23,376 nucleotides of DNA from a virus. The stretch covers positions 1 through 23,376 of the IMG/VR virus record IMGVR_UViG_3300030060_006063; one strand, written 5' to 3'. Shown here piece after piece: positions 20,901 to 23,376 of the stretch (its first letter is position 1; the number at the start of each line of letters is the position of its first letter). A program made the translations under genes and the position numbers. The notes beneath the pieces are model-generated. The model made no database searches. It was not told where the DNA came from and saw only the letters and a list, made by a program, of their open reading frames with translations.

Positions 20901-22811
20901 TCTTCTTGATTCTGTGGTTTCCGTTGTCACCTCTTGGGTTATATCTATGTCCATTGTTTTAACAAGATAACCACCCTTTGTTAACTCTATCTTATCAATA
21001 GTGCAGCTCATTGGTTGATAAGCATCAACAGGGTCAACATGAAGTATGGTAAACTTACCCTCCGAACCATAAGTATTTGGGTTTCCAATAAACCACTTAG
21101 GCCACATGGTGTTAGCATAAGCACCATCATTTCCAGCATCCATGTCCATGCCATTAAAAACAGCACCACTTGCATGAGCAGTTTGACCAGATGAATTAGT
21201 TAAATAAGCGTCCCAAAAAGGAACATCAAACTCATATTCACCAGGTTCAGAAATTTCAAAACCCCAAATCTCGCTTGAAGCTCCTGAATTAGTATATGTT
21301 TGAGTAGCTCCAAGATACTCTAAAGCAAAAGCATATTCCTCTTCTCCATTTATTCCATTTATATTAGTGCTACCCTCATTTAAATAATTTTGATAATATT
21401 CGTCTGGCGTGACTCTAAACCTGCAATAAACTTTACAGTTATCCATTTCAGGAACACTAATCTTAATCCTATAGCCTTTAGTTCGTTCACCGCTATCAGT
21501 AAAGGTAGTTCCATCACAATTAGGAACATTAAAAGGATTACCTGTGTAACGCATACCAATTTTTTCTGTAGCTACTGGCAATCTAATTCCATCTCCAACC
21601 TCAGAGCTTTCGTCACCACCAAAATTACTAACTAACATGTTTCTACAAAATTGTTCATTATTATAATTAGTGCCACCATCTAAAGCTATTTGGCCTCCCG
21701 TATATGGTTGATTATAGCTATCTAACCATGCGTTACCAATATACCCGTCACCTCCACCAAAATCTACTACTTCATATTCTTGATGTAAAGAGCAGAAAGC
21801 AGTTCTTGCACTATTATCAAAACGAAGAGAGCCATCTTCATATCTCCAGTTTGGAGAATGTTCCCATGGGGTTATATATCCTCGAAAATTTTTCAAAAAA
21901 CCAAATGTCACTAAGTAAGGCATTGGATTATATACAGGCTCACCATTCAACATACCAACACTCCACCATTGTTCTGGTATAACCTGTGATATATCTTCCC
22001 ACTCATCTATATATTCCCAAGAATTAAACATAGATGCTTGTGATGGAGGGCCATAAGGGTTTGCATTATCTGTAAATACATTCCACATAGCATTAGCGGT
22101 TTGCGACTTACCTATACCTTTAGCTCTACAAATCAAACTACTACCAGAACCCTCTAATATTTCAAATGATATACATTTATTATTGAACCAAGTAGTTGGT
22201 TTATCTCCTGGGGTAGCTTTCCCATATAAATACAAAAGCCTACCTTGCTCTGTCTTTTCTCTATTTTGACCAGGCCCAAAATTATCTTCTGGAGCAGTTG
22301 GTACATTATCTCTATACATTTCATCATTAAAAGCCATGCAAGTAGGCAGACCATCAAAGCCAGGGCTGCTACCATCAGGTTTTTCAAAGTCAAAAACTAT
22401 AAGTGAGTTTGGGTTAAAAAAAACACCAGAATTACTCCCTGGGTACGAGCCAGTTGTAACATTATATGTGACATTAGATAATGTTATTGTGGAAACATCA
22501 TTATCAAGGTCGTATATACCATTATTCGGCCCATACCCCTGGTTCATTGTATCTGATGCAACAACCCATTGAACATTCGTTATTCTTAAATCAGCAAACT
22601 TGTCGCTTGTTTGATTCATGTAACCCCCGAAATTGTTAAAATTAGAGTTGTAATTGCATACATCACCACATGTTTCAAAATCTGTAAGAATAGGCTTGGT
22701 TACTGTGTCAATAACAACCTCTTCGGTTACACTTTCTGTTATAGATGCTTCTTTTGAAATTTCCTCACTAATTTCTAATATTACATCTGTTATTTTTGGT
22801 GATTCAGCCAT
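17934..22811 (-). CDS. Very large tail-tip or baseplate-type protein
   Basis: 1625 residues without signal peptide. The part around 625-770 has the pattern I associate with Bacteroidetes phage tail proteins: VPLSLNFYSADVREPGKRAT, then GFSKTFQLPASKRNQRILK and YVFNGYARIERM, which in that family marks a tail-tip or baseplate core. In front lies an extension of about 600 residues, rich in Gly, Asn, Trp and Tyr and with several Cys, which looks like stacked beta-sandwich or receptor-binding modules. The acidic first 45 residues are low in complexity. The C-terminal part (from about 1480) contains GGVATYWTVNKIVDYQPG, and ends in a strand-rich domain. It starts 1 nt after the upstream gene and is followed by the tape measure gene. 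Likely tail-tip and host-contact protein. Confidence 0.7.
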   Translation of the reverse strand: MAESPKITDVILEISEEISKEASITESVTEEVVIDTVTKPILTDFETCGDVCNYNSNFNNFGGYMNQTSDKFADLRITNVQWVVASDTMNQGYGPNNGIYDLDNDVSTITLSNVTYNVTTGSYPGSNSGVFFNPNSLIVFDFEKPDGSSPGFDGLPTCMAFNDEMYRDNVPTAPEDNFGPGQNREKTEQGRLLYLYGKATPGDKPTTWFNNKCISFEILEGSGSSLICRAKGIGKSQTANAMWNVFTDNANPYGPPSQASMFNSWEYIDEWEDISQVIPEQWWSVGMLNGEPVYNPMPYLVTFGFLKNFRGYITPWEHSPNWRYEDGSLRFDNSARTAFCSLHQEYEVVDFGGGDGYIGNAWLDSYNQPYTGGQIALDGGTNYNNEQFCRNMLVSNFGGDESSEVGDGIRLPVATEKIGMRYTGNPFNVPNCDGTTFTDSGERTKGYRIKISVPEMDNCKVYCRFRVTPDEYYQNYLNEGSTNINGINGEEEYAFALEYLGATQTYTNSGASSEIWGFEISEPGEYEFDVPFWDAYLTNSSGQTAHASGAVFNGMDMDAGNDGAYANTMWPKWFIGNPNTYGSEGKFTILHVDPVDAYQPMSCTIDKIELTKGGYLVKTMDIDITQEVTTETTESRRWTDLKYDVLDILESDKVPLSLNFYSADVREPGKRATGFSKTFQLPASKRNQRILKSMTADNSRRQRKDISWRRARIKSNGIYVFNGYARIERMSTGKGGTYSCHIIQDPSFWPERLGEKKLCDLKFEMPGQEHVKDFATVTSSWNQVGYNGSITGYQNPEDFSGQPYQYPLISYGKWSNGSNSVIPLTDFHPAIYTKAVVEAIFSQIQDEDGNHSPYNVVSSFFSSAFFRKLIIPYTSGEDYRLDTFTMGEDGDWFGHASKSGGVDLPNIPGSTDPNVTRRYCPNIPTEEGIDLMFPNIDGEGEPGYVQDGYTVPFTGRYKIYYSAQVKFKNGNGGGNVGRWAAWVHVNGQVMGINSAGFEYPSYQAGYLYSLNTDSGPDGTDLEGQQMAIWYGQGYATYSTEFLECEVNLNAGDKVQIAYYGINFKWVKCKNGRIKDQDFMVFPTLDNTYEPPSRVNLSSALGCGTTQIDFIKGITQMFNLHWTADEDTKTVFVEPYDAFYGSGKVVDWTHKIDKQNWTDKFVIEDLAKTTSFKYKVDGSDTLVTDRINIEEEKELYSLDIYNDDLYRKKENVMGTEVFSPTKDLFTETGGGNGDKTIPWSSTASNQPIVPCMWNGGDDLDWGWFTEYLRPDRKEEFNIRMLNWHGESSSTSYWKMGNDVSADVNQYSYPYAYSINFKHGADSGAIEDNLSWANKYFSGIMQRGLFDRYYGGLFQKINGGAAMRTCQMHLKAVDIAQFDYRDVIKIDMDGGVATYWTVNKIVDYQPGRNTLTKVELIEWKGNLPGDTKYRKIETNYGGFNPDGTEGVVKTPNGDTIYVNKRGDFFKKSKLGPERSMEANLSNNVTLRDMHDFSPAPKIPPLLFSKKNAVTNQPLNPKNRNNVAHDGIAFGKKLQASRGQVVVGNANIFEKNDIFQVGSGYYDDVRKMHVKQNSISVSKSGEFCVYGGEVVANLTTKDGSLTITSDVYYVDEDGNSKKLYLRNKPKNY

Positions 22812-22812
22812 A

Positions 22813-23376
22813 TTAATTCTTTTGTACTATTGTGTTTTCTGAAAGTGTATATTTAAACTCTATATAGTGTCTATTTTTTTCTGTTGTGTGCATCTTATAA
22901 GAACCTTTTAATATATTTACAGCAACAAGTCCGCTTCTATTGAAATTTGCTATACTTTTATCAGGGTCTATATCTGTAATATTTTGAGTAATCCAAACTA
23001 AAGGTGATACAATTAACTCCTCTAACCAGTCCACTTCATCTTTACTTAAAGGTTGAGAGAAAACGCTAAAAACCTGCTTTCTCTTGTTCCATAAATTTGT
23101 TCTTGAGTGTTGACCCCTAAGAATACCAAAGTCTCCATTACCATACTCAGCACTTACAGAAAAATCTGTGTGTCTATCAAACTCTGTTCCAGAAAGTTGA
23201 GTTTCTTTAGTCTGAGTGCCAAGTGCTGTAAACCAATCAAAATTACCACGCATATTTTTAAAAACAAATGTTTTGTACTGCTGACAAGTTCCGAATCCAT
23301 CAACAATCTTATATCTTTTAGGGGGTGATGTTCTAATTACAGCACCCGTTGAGTCTTTATGTAATAATCTAATCTG
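22813..23376 (-). CDS. Tail-associated protein, C-terminal part (cut by right edge)
   Basis: An ATG at 23253 could start a 146-residue protein, but the frame is open without a stop through the right edge (41 more codons), so at least 187 residues are present and the true start is probably outside. The part before the ATG (HKDSTGAVIRTSPPKRYKIV, then FGTCQQYKTFVFKNMRGNFD) continues the same strand-rich style. The FKNMRGNFDWFTALG region followed by an acidic ETQLSG turn resembles a short tail-associated protein that I recall from flavobacterial phages. It lies 1 nt upstream of the 1625-residue tail gene, in the same operon. Tail tip or baseplate component by position. Confidence 0.65.
   Translation of the reverse strand, partial: QIRLLHKDSTGAVIRTSPPKRYKIVDGFGTCQQYKTFVFKNMRGNFDWFTALGTQTKETQLSGTEFDRHTDFSVSAEYGNGDFGILRGQHSRTNLWNKRKQVFSVFSQPLSKDEVDWLEELIVSPLVWITQNITDIDPDKSIANFNRSGLVAVNILKGSYKMHTTEKNRHYIEFKYTLSENTIVQKN

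Noticed and set aside
17934-22811. Diversity-generating retroelement target in the big tail gene
   Set aside because: No reverse transcriptase or adenine-biased template and variable repeat pair was seen in the window.

Overview
The window is a 23.4-kb piece of an AT-rich tailed double-stranded DNA phage genome (or prophage), most likely a siphovirus infecting a Bacteroidetes host, probably Flavobacteriia. The host call rests on three things: promoters of the Bacteroidetes sigma-A type (TTTG, 19-20 bp, TAnnTTTG); starts preceded by A-rich stretches instead of Shine-Dalgarno sequences; and proteins that resemble families I associate with flavobacterial phages. No homology search was possible, so family names come from motif recognition.

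Layout. (1) Positions 1-7685, minus strand, read leftward from a divergent promoter region near 7.7 kb: ClpP-type head protease with an apparent in-frame nested scaffold, major capsid protein, a probable tail-tube or other virion protein, a strong internal promoter at about 5.0 kb, a small unknown protein, portal protein, a connector-like protein with an inserted beta domain, two probable virion or fibre proteins, a predicted outer-membrane beta-barrel with a signal peptide, and the start of a second exported protein cut by the left edge. (2) Positions 7852-13325, plus strand: an early replication and recombination operon. It holds a candidate recombination protein, two unknowns, a stand-alone DnaA domain IV-like protein, a small protein with an SSB-type acidic tip, a 110-bp gap able to fold into a long RNA hairpin, a winged-helix replication protein, a primase-helicase, a small unknown, a winged-helix protein, a DUF3310 protein and a RusA-type resolvase. 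(3) Positions 13294-23376, minus strand: a tail-tip or baseplate-type protein cut by the right edge, a 1625-residue tail protein, a 1351-residue tape measure protein, and then a two-gene unit (cysteine-rich protein plus possible HTH protein) with its own promoter.

How it fits together. The plus-strand operon would replicate and resolve phage DNA; the two minus-strand blocks build head and tail. Left to right the virion genes are in the usual order (portal, capsid, tape measure, tail tip), but they are transcribed right to left, so each block is read in reverse of the common siphophage order, and the replication operon sits between head and tail genes. Terminase, lysis genes, integrase and DNA polymerase are not seen and may lie outside the window. 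There is no stretch over 300 bp without a gene; the longest gaps are 7698-7851 (divergent promoters) and 9594-9703 (candidate structured RNA).

Most interesting signals: an apparent relic gene boundary and nested start inside the protease-scaffold gene; two promoter classes with fixed distances to the ATG (28 nt, and 4 nt implying leaderless mRNA); the 9.6-kb RNA fold; the stand-alone DnaA-type DNA-binding protein; and phage-encoded exported proteins.
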